Below, in pieces: positions 14,221 to 25,905 of a stretch of DNA of 64,000 nucleotides (position 1 is its first letter; each line of letters begins with the position of its first letter). A program made the position numbers and the translations under genes. A model generated the notes under the pieces. The model had not been told where the DNA came from. It ran no database searches and saw only the letters and a list, made by a program, of their open reading frames with translations. Origin of the DNA: Ailanthus altissimus (Eukaryota > Streptophyta > Magnoliopsida > Sapindales > Simaroubaceae); contig OX327699.1 of NCBI GenBank assembly GCA_946807835.1, positions 22,246,014 through 22,310,013 of the forward strand, given 5' to 3'.

Positions 14221-15628
14221 ATAACCATGTCAGCTGTCTTACTCTCTAAAGTTTCAGGATCCAGAACTGAATCATCTCTGCCAAAGTTTTGGCCTGCTGT
14301 TGGAATGTGTTAATAAAATTAAGGTGCTTATGATAGTCTTCTTTTTCTCTTGTAGTTGTCACATCTTTAACTGGAATATTGAGCCTGAATTACTTCTTTG
14401 GCTTCATATGTAGCACTGTAAATAGTTTCTAGTTGATAATTTATTTTAAAATGATTAATTGTATTTTTTATAAACTCTCTCATGGTATCCATGGTTGTCA
14501 TCAATTGCATGTACTGTTGCCATGCCTACAAGCATCTTGGGTGAGTGGTCTGATGGTTAGAAGAAGATTGACAATTGATAGGGCTTAAGGGTATTTTAAT
14601 ATGAGACTTTAAATTTACAATTAAATAAGATTGGAACAAACTTACGAAGTAAATGGTAGAGCATTGTTATCTTGTTCCCTTTCATTGGGAGCTATAAACA
14701 TTTTAAAATGAGTCAGGGTTATAGAAATTGGCTTTCATTACACATGAAGGGGTTTTCAAGATCAGCATTATATTGGACATTGGAATAACCATAACGGGAT
14801 TAGTTTAGAAGTTTAGACAAGTAAATCTTGCAGTTAATTTGTTGTTTTTTCGTAAAAGGATTGCCTATTTACCTATTATCTTAAAATGGGAAGCCATTTT
14901 GTACCAATTTCAGTTTACTGATGGCAAAATTCAACATTTCAGTAGTCTGTTTCTAGTTCTATGCTGAGCTACATTTCAAGTGCTGTTACTCGGGCTTTCC
15001 ATCTTAGTTTTTTCACATCTTGCACTCACCATACACATACAGTGTGCGAGAGGAGCCTGCTTGTCTATGTGCAATGCACAAACTAAATTCAGGAAAGCCA
15101 AAAAATTTGAGTCTCTTAACTCGGGAAGATTCCGTGTATATAGGGATCTTTGTTGGGAGACTCGTAAAGACTGGGAAGAGTGGGTCCAAGCAACTAAAGG
15201 TGCATGAATCTCATGCCATTTTTAGACTATGTGAAAACCCACGTATCAAAGTAGCCTTGCTAATTGTCATGTGCTCGTTTTAGAAACGCCCGCATGTTCT
15301 TATCCCCAGCCGATTGCCACCTGACACACCGCCCCCCAATAGTAAATGACCATTATCCATATACTCATTTTCTTCTTTTTCCTTTTGTGGTTACAAATCT
15401 TTAAGAAGGAAGCTTGAATTTCCATTTTTCTCTTCTGTTTGCCACCTGAGCTTGTGTGAATACAATAGTCTTAGCCAAGTGTGTCTATGAGAAATAACAC
15501 TGAGCTTTGTTGTGGACACGATCAAACTAGTTCGTCTTGCCAAGTATCCGCCCCAACCCAAATTGAAGACACGTTTCAAAGTGCCCCTTATTATTCCATT
15601 TAAGCTATTATCTCCCCCCTCTTTGTCA

Positions 15629-15635
15629 TATAAAT
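15629..15635 (+). promoter_or_regulatory. TATA box of DREB2-like gene
   Basis: TATAAAT lies 68-74 bp ahead of the ATG at 15703, in an otherwise C/T-rich region. That spacing fits a core promoter with a short 5' UTR. Confidence 0.65.
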
Positions 15636-15702
15636 ATCGCCACCCCGTGCACAATGTACTTATCACCAAAGCTTTCTAGTTTTCAGAGTCCTGTCTCGAG
15701 CA

Positions 15703-16425
15703 ATGTCAAAAGTACCTATGGGTGGAATTGGAGAGAAAAAACAGCTGAAGAAGCCTGCACAGGCAAGCTCAAGGAAAGGGTGCATGAGAGGAAAAGGAGG
15801 CCCTGAGAATGCTTTCTGCACTTATAAAGGTGTTCGCCAGAGAACTTGGGGCAAATGGGTGTCTGAAATCCGCGAACCAAATCGCGGTGCCCGTCTCTGG
15901 CTTGGCACATTTGACACTTCCCATGAAGCTGCCGTGGCATACGATGCTGCTGCTCGCAAACTTTATGGCCCCGATGCCAAACTCAATTTGCGGGAGTTGA
16001 GCGTTAGTTCCCAATATCCAACGGCTTCTGCCAATACCCAGGTTGCTCGGATGGGAAACGAACCTCAGATGATTCATAATTCAGGTACCACTTGTTCATC
16101 AAATTCAGACAGCCCGCTTCCCAGGACTAATGATGCAGCACAAGTTTACAATTACAACAATAATTCAAACATGTCTTTTCCTAATAAGGCCGTCGAGTCC
16201 CATGTCAATTTGGCTGAAAAAGATGTACAATTCAGTCAGAAGGAACAGGGATCAGATGGATTTTGGGAGAATTTGGACGTGAACTTGCCTGTATTTGATG
16301 AATCTATATGGGCAGAAGCAGCAATGTCCGTTGATTATCCTGTCATGAGCGAGCCGGGGCTTTTCACAGGTAACTTCGTGGATGGAAGTGTCTGGGATGT
16401 GTTGCAGACTCCTTGGTGCATGTGA
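15703..16425 (+). CDS. DREB2-type AP2/ERF transcription factor (DREB2D-like)
   Basis: Intronless, 240 aa, as usual for this family. A basic N-terminal stretch and the motif [13 protein letters not shown] (24-36) mark the DREB A-2 (DREB2) subgroup. The AP2 domain covers about 40-97 ([19 protein letters not shown] to YGPDAKLNL). It has Val and Glu in WVSEIRE at the positions that distinguish DREB from ERF proteins (Ala and Asp). The C-terminal half is acidic and aromatic ([17 protein letters not shown]), plausible as an activation region. DREB2 proteins bind DRE/CRT elements (core CCGAC) in the nucleus and activate drought- and heat-responsive genes. The DREB2D assignment rests on motif style and on adjacency to WAT1, as in Arabidopsis. 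The start is the first Met, 68 bp after a TATA box. Confidence 0.92.
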   Translation: MSKVPMGGIGEKKQLKKPAQASSRKGCMRGKGGPENAFCTYKGVRQRTWGKWVSEIREPNRGARLWLGTFDTSHEAAVAYDAAARKLYGPDAKLNLRELSVSSQYPTASANTQVARMGNEPQMIHNSGTTCSSNSDSPLPRTNDAAQVYNYNNNSNMSFPNKAVESHVNLAEKDVQFSQKEQGSDGFWENLDVNLPVFDESIWAEAAMSVDYPVMSEPGLFTGNFVDGSVWDVLQTPWCM

Positions 16426-17663
16426 AAATTTTGGCTTGGTGGTTGCTCCATGTCAGATTTTGTTTAGCTTCTTCTACTCATTACATGTAGATCGTGTGTA
16501 AATAAACTATATATATATATATATATGCAGTCTCCAGTCTCCACTTAGCTAATATACAACAATAAATAAATAAATAAAATACACCAGAAATAGGATATAT
16601 GTGTCTGTGTATATTTAGTGTAACGCCCACGACGCCGCACAGGTTTTTCTGGGCTTTGTTGTGGCTGTTTTAGAAGCGTGTATATAGACAGGCCATCACG
16701 TGCTACCATTAGTCTACTTGCTTGTATACTTTCTATATGAAAAATACTACATATCTGATGTTTTTATGCCAACATGTGTAAAACATGGCATGCATGATTG
16801 TGATTTTTCTTTTAAAACATTACCGTATAGCAGCATTTGTAATTTTTTTTTAATCGTCACTTAGATAAGTTCCATCCATTTTCCGCGTGTTGTGAAACTG
16901 GGATAAAGACATCTTAATTTTTAAAATTTGACTTAAAAGAATACTTTTATTTCATTGTTTTTAAAATTATGCAAAAAAAATTTCTTTTAATAGCGGTGAT
17001 AATAAAATTTTAACTTGTTTTTAATATTATCATATTAAAAATTTTGTAATTTGTAAATATTAATGTTATTATTTCATTAAAAAGAGCTCAAACGAAAGAT
17101 ACAAAATTTAATAAAAATAAGATTAAAATTATTCTTTAAATCAAATTTTGGGTCTAAATATTTTTTTCCCCGCGAAATCCCAACTTCCGTCTCAAATTGA
17201 GTTCCCACGACACGACCAGAGATATATAGTTTAATAAAACTCATCAACTCACTGACGAGAAATGCAAATCCCACGTGATTCACACTACAATTAGCAAAGA
17301 TTTATTTGTTGGCCCACCGACTGGGACCAAGACTACTCCGGGACTACTCCGAGTTAAAGTTCAAGTAAAATCCATTGACCAATAAAAGCATTGGCAGGTC
17401 CAAATCCTGTAGATTGCCTAAAAAATCTGGTGGTTTCCGTCGTGTTTCTTGACAAATTGCAATGTCATCATCCGGTCTAATAAATGATATCTGCAGAACT
17501 AATACAAAAGAGTAGAATAAGTAGTATTGTCTATTCTAAATTATCTTGGGAAACTTTCCAAGATCTTTGGACTGCAATGATTGAGCAAGAGCAACCAACT
17601 AATACAACATAAGCAACGGGAAGAAAGACAGAACTTGACCATTTACATGTTATTTTAGCAATT
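16426..17663. other. Intergenic region between convergent DREB2-like and phosphatase genes
   Basis: Both flanking genes end here, so it should contain two 3' UTRs. A (TA)n run lies at about 16508-16526. The centre (16750-17150) is AT-rich without recognisable features. An imperfect 'gggactactccg(a/g)' doublet occurs at about 17328-17352. Confidence 0.4.
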
Positions 17664-20600
17664 TTAACTCGAAATGAAATGATTCTGGCATTGTATTGCA
17701 GCTATGGGAAATTCCCTTGGTGAGTTCCAGTATCTGTTATGCAACCATAAAGAATCAGCTTCTACTGCATAACCGTCTTGGTTTCGATGCCAACTAAAGT
17801 AGGCATGAGTCCTGTTCTTTATATCAAGTATCCCATGGCCGAAGCTTGCTTCGCGATAAGCTGAGTAGCTGGGCTGTGGCTCTGTCATTCTGCTCAAGAG
17901 TTCGAAAAGCAACCGTCAAAAGTTTCATCTAAGAAAGCTGAATGTGTAGCTAACTAGTGTTAATTGCAAAGACAACATTTAATCACAGAATGAAAATATA
18001 TCTCAAAACATACTCTGTCGCCAATCCTTCTTCATTTCCTCCATCACCAATGGTTATGTAAACTGGAGCAGATTGATCACTAATTGGGTTGCATAACCCA
18101 TTTGTAATGTTAAATGCAATGTTGGATACACGTTCCTGCAATTCAAACAATTAGGCTCTAACCAGATGTTAGAAATACAAATTTCCCTCTTTCACTTTAT
18201 GCCTTTTTCCCCAGGAAACCATACATATTTTTATATAAAAAGAGGAGACCTAATGGAGAATAGGCAGTGTAAGACGGTGTAAAGCAAACAGTGGTAATTT
18301 CAATTTCAATTTCAATGATAGTGTGAAGGTCAAATTAAGTATTTCTACGCAAACCATCAGAAGCCAAGATTAGGGAACCTCTGTGGCATGGCCCTGATTT
18401 ATATGTCTTCGTGATAAGACAAGATATCAGTGGAAAAGAAAATGATGTTTTGCAGGTGAATGATTTGAACACAGCACATAGATTATAAATCTGAAGACCA
18501 TGTTCCATAGAAGAATCAGTTTAAATAAAACCGAAGAAATTGCTGCTTAGCAAATGATACCTATAGGAGGAGAGTGAACTTACAGATCTTTCATAGGCAT
18601 GAACATGACCAGCAAAGACTACATCAACTTTGTATTCCACAAACCATTGCTCATAAATTACTCTCATGGTTTCCCCTTCCATATAATGGTGTACGTAACT
18701 ACTGTAGAGTGGAGAATGCATAAGAACAATAAGCCATGGTGTCTCGGTTCTGTTCACCTTAGGAAACTCCTTTTCCAGCCATTTGTATTGAGGACTGTAT
18801 TTCGCTACAAAAGAAAAAAATTGAAGTAGATATTTAAGAGAATTCCCAATTATATGAAACGTATTAAGTCACCAAAGAAATTGCACTTTACAAAATTGAT
18901 TCACCATGCAGTTTGCCTATGATTGATGCTGCTGCAAAAATGAGCTAAACTGTTCGTGCCTATGATATTTGTTTGACTAGCTTGACAAAGGACGCAGACA
19001 TGACAAAGGAAACTACACGTAAGACCTAAAATTACTTACCAAAAGCAGAGTAGGAGGATATGACAATGATATATGCTGAAGCTCTTTTAATGGAATACCA
19101 AAAAGGAGATGTACTGTATGATGCTTTATGTGGCACATGATAACGGTTTCTATATGGCTTGAAGGGTATAGCTTCACCCTGAAACAAAATCAACACTGTT
19201 CATTTTATGCAGAAGTTACAGCTATGGCTAGAACTTTGCAACTTGTAATATCATAAGAGAGGCAAGCATAAGTAGAAACTTCTTAAGTTAAAGATACAAA
19301 CTTTAAACTAGATGTTAGCATAAAGTTCACAATACAATCAAAGCGTTATGGAGATAAGATGCATACAATTTCAGGAGCAAAATCAATTTCATGATTTCCT
19401 GCTGTCCATATCCAAGGTTGATAAGCGGCATTTCTCTCTATGAACCTTCCCCAAGTATCCCACCTATTGTTGTCATGAAATGGATAATTATCTGCATAAG
19501 AGAGGTCTCCCACGAACAATAGTGTCTGTCCTTTTGTTGGGTTTAATTCATAATGCGTAAGAGTCCTGTTTGAGTCATAAGTTTGGCCAAGATCCCCTGC
19601 TCAACGTGCATAATATAGCGAGATCAAGATACAATCCTATAGAAAGCCGTGTATATTATTAGCAAACTATACTTGATTTTGGCTATTTAAAATAAATAAG
19701 AGCATATATTCTCAAAAAAAATAATTAAGAGCATATTTTCACCTTCAAGAAAAAAGGGTAGAAATGCTTACTTTGCAGAGAATTACCCAACATAAGATGT
19801 TAGTCAAATTAAACCTACTTGGAGAAGATGAACAAATAATTTACTCAAAGCAGACACCTAAAACAAACTCAAGAAAAAGAAATACCTATGATGCCCAAAG
19901 TATACGGGACATCAGGGCCAGCTTTTGGAGGAGTTACAAACCAGAATCGTCGTGTTGTATTTCCAATTCCAACCTCGTAGTAGTATTTTGTGTCATACTG
20001 CAATAGTGTAAAAAATTGAGCTACTCAAGCGTCGGTGAGTAATTTTACTCTAAATCTTTAACCTCAAACATTAAACTAAATCCAGCGACAAGAATTAATA
20101 ATGAGTCAAATGGGATGTCTGATAAGAAGTACACACCTCAAGATCCTTAATGGTGCAGTGATGAATGTAAGCAGAAGTGTAATTGAAGTATCTGTAAGTA
20201 AGAACAATGCCATCTGCCTGTTGTTTGAGTGTAGAATTTTCAGCCCAGTAAAGCACTGTATTTGAACCAGGTTCATCAGGCGTAACCCAAGAGACAATAA
20301 CACCCTTTCCCTCGTAATCTCCTTGTGTTATATGAACCTTCAATTACAATTATCAAATTTCAGCAAACAAGCACGAACCCTCTTCACTCGATCGAGAAAC
20401 AAGCAAAACAAATCACCTTATAAGAAAAATTATTCGATTTAAAAAAAAAAAAAAAGAAACATTTGATCTCTTTTCAATTTGAATCAATGATAACAAATAA
20501 TCATTTACTAAAAACGGAAATTGAACAAAATCACACCTGTTGGGGAGCATTATAACCAGGAGACACTTGAAACACATCACTATCTAATGGCATATCAAGA

Positions 20601-20707
20601 GATAAACCATTTCTTCTTACAAAAGTACTTGTTCTTCCGCCATAGCATAACTCTGCAATTAATCCCACAGCAAGAACAAGAAAGTCCCACCTCGCACCCA
20701 TATGCAT
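17664..20707 (-). CDS. Purple acid phosphatase (PAP10/PAP12-type)
   Basis: Secreted metallophosphoesterase releasing phosphate from organic esters. Eight exons: 20707-20537, 20337-20137, 19997-19886, 19596-19367, 19178-19040, 18804-18584, 18135-18014 and 17889-17664. All introns are GT-AG and the frame closes at 473 aa. The N-terminus has a hydrophobic signal peptide (about 8-22), then [12 protein letters not shown] and [14 protein letters not shown], typical of high-molecular-weight plant PAPs. All five metal-binding blocks are present: GDLG (Asp163), GDLSY (Asp192, Tyr195), GNHE (Asn229), VLMH (His314) and GHVH (His351, His353). N-glycosylation sequons occur (for example NYT, NRT). A second ATG two codons later is an alternative start; a stop lies upstream in frame. 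It resembles Arabidopsis PAP10/PAP12, which are induced by phosphate starvation; regulation here is not visible. Confidence 0.94.
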
Positions 20708-20838
20708 ATCTCTACTTTCCAGCGCTAAATCACTGAATTATGAAATCCTCGGGTCCAAATAGAGAATAAAATAAAATGGCCGCGTGTTATTTGGCAATGG
20801 CGGGAGGAATATTCATTGTTTGATGCGAATCTTACACC

Positions 20839-20845
20839 TTTTATA
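20839..20845 (-). promoter_or_regulatory. TATA box of purple acid phosphatase gene
   Basis: On the minus strand the sequence reads TATAAAA, about 132 bp ahead of the ATG at 20707, just inside a GC-richer patch. Confidence 0.5.
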
Positions 20846-22470
20846 CGTCCCCCCACGCGCCGCATTTCAAAATAATGAAGCCATAGTTTTTAACTCAGTA
20901 AGTTGAACTTAGATTGTGGTGGATGTTTTTGTTTGGTATAATTGCACGTCGTTGAAGCTTCATTAATAGAAATAACAACAACATCAACAACAATAATAAT
21001 AATAAATACAAAATCTTCGCCGTGACTACCGCTTTAGTTAACATCTTCATTATTTTTAGATCGATCATGTATGCACAGTGTACTTATTGGCGGGAGAGTT
21101 GTGATTTTTTTTTGCTTTTCTAGAGCAGTGTTAGGAGTAGAGATGGTTTGTTGCTCATTATTGCGACTTTCTAACGAAGGAGATACATCATTTTAAGGAT
21201 ATATTTGGCTAAACTACCTCTGCGTACCAAATCTTCAATCTACCTATGTTGACACTCACTTGTATTGTGTATATGGTCATTATGGTATAAGCATCTCTTG
21301 ATTCTATCTCTCTGATAAGCTAAAGTTTTTATGGGTGGAAGATTATAAAATAGCCCTCTATACTTGTTGTTTATTCATATCGTCTCCACGGAAGTGTTAA
21401 GAGGGAGTTCAAATGTTTGAAGTGTGTTGAAACTTGCTTTTATTTCACAACTTCTGAGAAAGGGGGGATCGTGCCCTTCTTCTTTAGTCTATTACGGTGT
21501 TAGTTTGCTAATCTTGAATTTTAAAAGAACAATGATGGTCCTTACAAACGCTCTGCAACCTCTGCTTAATTGATCCTTTTCCACGCAAATAAAAGATTTT
21601 GCGCATTGAAAAGACTTTTATATACACCTAGAGGGTTGTCCCAAGAGGTCTTCATATAAATACAATTGGAGGTGAAATATCATCTGAATTATTTATATGC
21701 ATGTACATATCTCAAAGGCGTCGTACATCGTTCTTCAAGGTTTCTTTTATTCCCTGCTGCATAATAGCTAAATCGAACACGTTGACTTATTGCTAATGAA
21801 TTGTCTGAAAATAGCTGACAAACAACTTGTAAAAATTATCAAAAGTCTTGATTGACTTTAGTGGCAATTTTTAAAACTATATTACAGTAATGCCAATCAA
21901 AGTTATAGGGAAAAACTTGTATTTGAGGGCATCATTATAATTTTTTAGGGATATGATTTGCTTAGAGTATACGTGGCTCATTGGATCAAAGTTACCATCA
22001 AAGGATTTAAAGTGGGGCATGTGAAAATTGGGTAGTTTCTAGTAGCTTTCAATCTCGTTTGTGAATAGAGATTCCTGTAATTTTTATAGAACACTAAGAG
22101 TGTGAAATTGATGACTTTGCAAGCACTCGTCAAATATTTAATGCATGCGAGCTGTCAGTGCCTCTTCTGGTAAGCAGGTTGTAGAGATAGTTTAGCAGTT
22201 AATAGAATAAAGACAGTGGGAGTAGCAGTAGCTAGAAGAACATGCGAAAAAGTATTATGCGCTGGTGATTTTTTGAGAAAATTCACTTGACGTTGCTGCG
22301 GTGTATATAAGTTTAACTTAGATGCATCAATGGTGGTGGTACTATCTGTGGAGATATAACTTGTGGTGATACATGTGGATATAGAATTAGGTTATCATTA
22401 CGAAGAATGTTGACACTATTAAAGGATTCACGATGTTATGCTAACCAAACTCGCAAATATTTATTCTATT

Positions 22471-22566
22471 TAAGAATTTTTTGTAAATAATTCTGTTGTT
22501 GAGCAAAGGCTTTGGTGAACTGTTTCATCTGAGCTTGCTCATCAAGTTTTTGTTGCATGGTTAAAA
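22471..22566 (-). pseudogene. Short Q-rich coding-like fragment, possibly of transposon origin
   Basis: On the minus strand, codons for a Gln/Lys-rich amphipathic segment (MQQKLDEQAQMKQFTKAF followed by QQQ) run to a stop. The frame upstream carries several stops. Such Q-rich helical segments occur in retroelement gag-like proteins, but no diagnostic motif is present and the call is weak. Confidence 0.25.
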
Positions 22567-23304
22567 TCCAATCTCCGACTCATGGTGAAGCTGCTCATGG
22601 TATAATGTCTTGCAATACAATGACTTAATGATTGTTAGTTTCATCTCGGAACTCAAGGGTTTGATCATGTTACTGGAAGGATATGTTTTTGTTGGCTTTA
22701 GAAGAAGTGAGTTTGATGTTTCTTCGTCGTGTTGTGCACAAATAGTAAAAAAATATTGAAAGAAAAATTCACAAGGGTTTAATATCTAATTAAGAGTCTA
22801 ATATGACCTTTATCAAATAAATGAAAAATATTTGCATTAGATTTGAGGATTAGCTTGTCAAAACTAAAAAAAAAAAAAAGGGAATAAGTCAACTAAAGCC
22901 CATTCTTTAATCAAAACTTCAACATCAACCTAAATTGAAGTAACTACATCAATGTGAATTGAAAAATAATTTTATACTAATAATGTCGTGATCATAATAT
23001 TAATTTAGTACAATCAATCAATTCAATATTTAAAGCAATTGATTTATATTTTAAATGTATAAAGTAATGATTAATAACAGTAATGTCATGCAAGTGTGAG
23101 TATTTCGAAATTATAATTAAAATAGGAATCATATTAAGTATAAATGAACTAATAATGGCATGTAATAACCAAAGCAATTGATTTTATTATTTTGAATTTG
23201 GCATTTAATGAATGAAATAATGAATAATATATGCATATCACGTCAGAATGTGGATGAATATTTAAATAAAGCATCGAGGTTCTTGGATAACTGTAAATTT
23301 ATTA

Positions 23305-23338
23305 TAGATCGGCGTGCACCGTAGACCGGCGTGCAACG
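23305..23338. repeat. 17-bp GC-rich direct doublet
   Basis: Two adjacent 17-bp copies (TAGATCGGCGTGCACCG and TAGACCGGCGTGCAACG), 15/17 identical, stand out in AT-rich surroundings. Confidence 0.8.
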
Positions 23339-23699
23339 TAGATTAACATCACCGTGATCAATTAATATTAATGTTACGATCAACTCAAATCATGTTTAAA
23401 ATATGATTAAGCAATTAAACTCTAAAGAAGATGAAAATTGTGACCAAATTATAATTAGGTGTGGCCAAAGCATGATCAGATATAGGCCAAAACACAATCA
23501 GATATGAGATTAATCATAAGTGATTATGATCCGATGCTTTCATCCTTAATGATTACAAATCAAAAGTAAGATCATATAAATCAAGAGTTAAATCAAAAGC
23601 CAAAAATTCATATTAAACCTAGTCTTTTCATCATCGTGTGATGTTCACTTAATAGTAAAGAAAAGAAACTCGTTCTGATCTATGGATATGACTAAAATC

Positions 23700-24185
23700 A
23701 TGATTAATAAAGGCTATGATCTGACCATGATGAACATCATGATCAAGCGATCGTATGGCTGTAAAGCCATAAAATACAATCGTGGTGATTATGCCATAAA
23801 ATCATGATAAAAGTCAACAAATATATTTATGTCAAACTTATCATCTAACCACGATGGGCATCATGATTAGATTATGATGGATCGAACAAACAATGATCAG
23901 ACGGTCCTAAAGTCATCGAACATAATCATAATCAAACATGATTTTCAGTCAAGGCTATATAATCCAACCATGATAAGCATCATGATCAGGTGATTAAGCC
24001 ACCTTGTGATCGAACCATGATCATAAGGTCTATCATGATTCCATCTCGATTAATATTACCACCACGTGGTCGATTAAATGCTTCATATAGAGACATGATC
24101 TTGTGATCAAATGCAACTGATATTCTAGATCGGAATCATGATCTAACCATGATGGAGATCATAATCAGATTATGATCATACCAAG
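23700..24185. repeat. Degenerate 'catgatca' repeat array
   Basis: A motif of about 32 bp with consensus 'ctaaccatgatg-gcatcatgatcaga' begins at about 23721, 23845, 23964 and 24143. Spacing is about 120, 120 and 180 bp. Further shared blocks ('aaggctat', 'taaagtcat') fit a decayed tandem or dispersed repeat. Confidence 0.6.
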
Positions 24186-25409
24186 CATGAAAATGAAATG
24201 AAGGTGATAGATCTAAAAATTTAGTGGCCAAAATAAAGAGTCAAAAGCTGAACTCAATGGCTTACTGGATCAAAGCCGAAACCAAGAAATCAAAGATAAA
24301 CAAAACCAAAGACTTGAAGCTCAATAAAATCAATGAAAAAGCCGATCAATTCTAGAATTAATCAAGATGCCATTTAAACGAATCAGATCCATAATTGAAT
24401 GAATCAAATCTATTGCAAAACAGAGTGATCAAAGTCAAATCAGATCCAGAATCAATGCATCATAAAATTACAAAATCAACCTCAAATAGTATCTAATCAA
24501 ATAATAGATCAAACATAAATCAAATGAAAAAAAGATCGTCAACCAATTAAAATCTATATAACATAATCATATACAACAAAATGAATTCATTTACTTTATC
24601 AATTATGTAATTATTACAAATTAAAATTTGAGAATTATGAGTATTGCATTAAAAAGTTCAAAATCGTTGAGTCGATTACAATCAACGACCCACAATTAAC
24701 AATATATGAAAGACTAAAATCTCTATAACTTACTTACTCAAAAGAATTGATAAAAAAAATATAAGAAACTATCAAAAATTATATTAATAGAAGAAAGATA
24801 TTTAGATATATTATGAAAAGATTTTCTACACTCGTTAATAAACTCCTTATTTATAAATAAAGATGATTTATAAATACTATTAAAATTATTATTATATCTT
24901 TAATAGGTATATTAATAATAGGGAACAATTTTACCCCATTGCTACAAACAACAACACAACAGGACCTAGCGGCTTACCTCTGTAATTGAGAATGTGTAAG
25001 GGCAGTTTGTTGCTCCTGTATTAGTACTCATAACTGTCAGTCAAACGACCAATGTCCATGCAATTAAATTTCTGTTTTAAGTGCATGGAATATCCACTAT
25101 TTGATGCCAGCTTCAGATATTTGCAATTATATAGGATTTGAAATGTCACCCGTGGCTATTATTTATTAGCTAAATTTTTATTAATGTAATAATTTTTTTA
25201 ATACTGAATGCATTAAATACTAATTATATATATTTTGAATCGAGTTTCATCCACATTTAATTGTGATGTTGTCGACATTCTTATAATTGTCATAAAATTT
25301 AGTTAAAATAACATAAATCAAGGTAAAGTTAGATTTGGGTCGAGATTCTGTCCGTCATAATCAATTAAGCTCGTTAATCACAAGTAAGATATCACAAATA
25401 TGAATATTT

Positions 25410-25905
25410 ATTATTAATTTAAAAAATTAATTTATTAAATAATATTACTTATTTGTTTATATATTTTTATGATTTATTTAATTTTTATTTGATATGAGAT
25501 GTGATATTTTTCCTATCTCATCGAGTAACACATTCATTATAGTTTAACCTAAATATAGAGGTTAACTTATTTCGTATTACTCATCCGTACTACTCACGAA
25601 GAGCTTACTATTTAAGTGGCAATCTCTATTTCGAAGCTCAAGACATGAAATTTTTAAAACTTACTTGGCCTATATCATCATCTCCACTATTCTTGGAGGA
25701 CTTACTACATACGTAGCAATCTTCATTAGAGCAATTTTAGAGTCTTATATGTGAATAAAAATTCGAGTATGCTTTGATATCACTAATTATAGTTGAGCGT
25801 TTGTCATTAACTTATAAAATTAATCTATCAAATAATATTGCCTATCTACTTATATATTTTAAAGATCTATCTAATTTCTATCTGATATAAGATGTGACAA
25901 AAGAT
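25410..25905. repeat. Direct repeat pair of about 85 bp
   Basis: A segment beginning near 25421 ('aaaattaatttattaaataatatt' and ending 'gatatgagatgtgat') recurs near 25815 with substitutions (ending 'gatataagatgtgac'). The copies are about 390 bp apart and in the same orientation. Confidence 0.55.

Larger units (their letters stand above)
13950..15702. other. Obg 3' region and DREB2-like promoter
   Basis: The first part is 3' UTR or downstream sequence of the Obg gene and includes a 30-bp tandem repeat. The remainder is upstream of the DREB2-like gene. Overlapping ORFs at 14980-15283 lack any family signature. The stretch at 15600-15702 has a pyrimidine-rich segment, a TATA box and a short 5' UTR. 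Confidence 0.5.

Noticed and set aside
14026..14228. Overlapping ORFs on both strands with a 10-residue repeat (for example TTAFCAQTKV)
   Set aside because: They arise because a 30-bp tandem repeat without stops is open in several frames. No start context, domain or splice structure supports a protein.
14980..15283. Two overlapping ORFs upstream of the DREB2-like gene
   Set aside because: No domain, no splice support, and conflicting frames.
15716..16077. Antisense ORFs across the DREB2-like gene
   Set aside because: They are shadows of a long coding exon, and the sense frame carries a complete AP2 domain.
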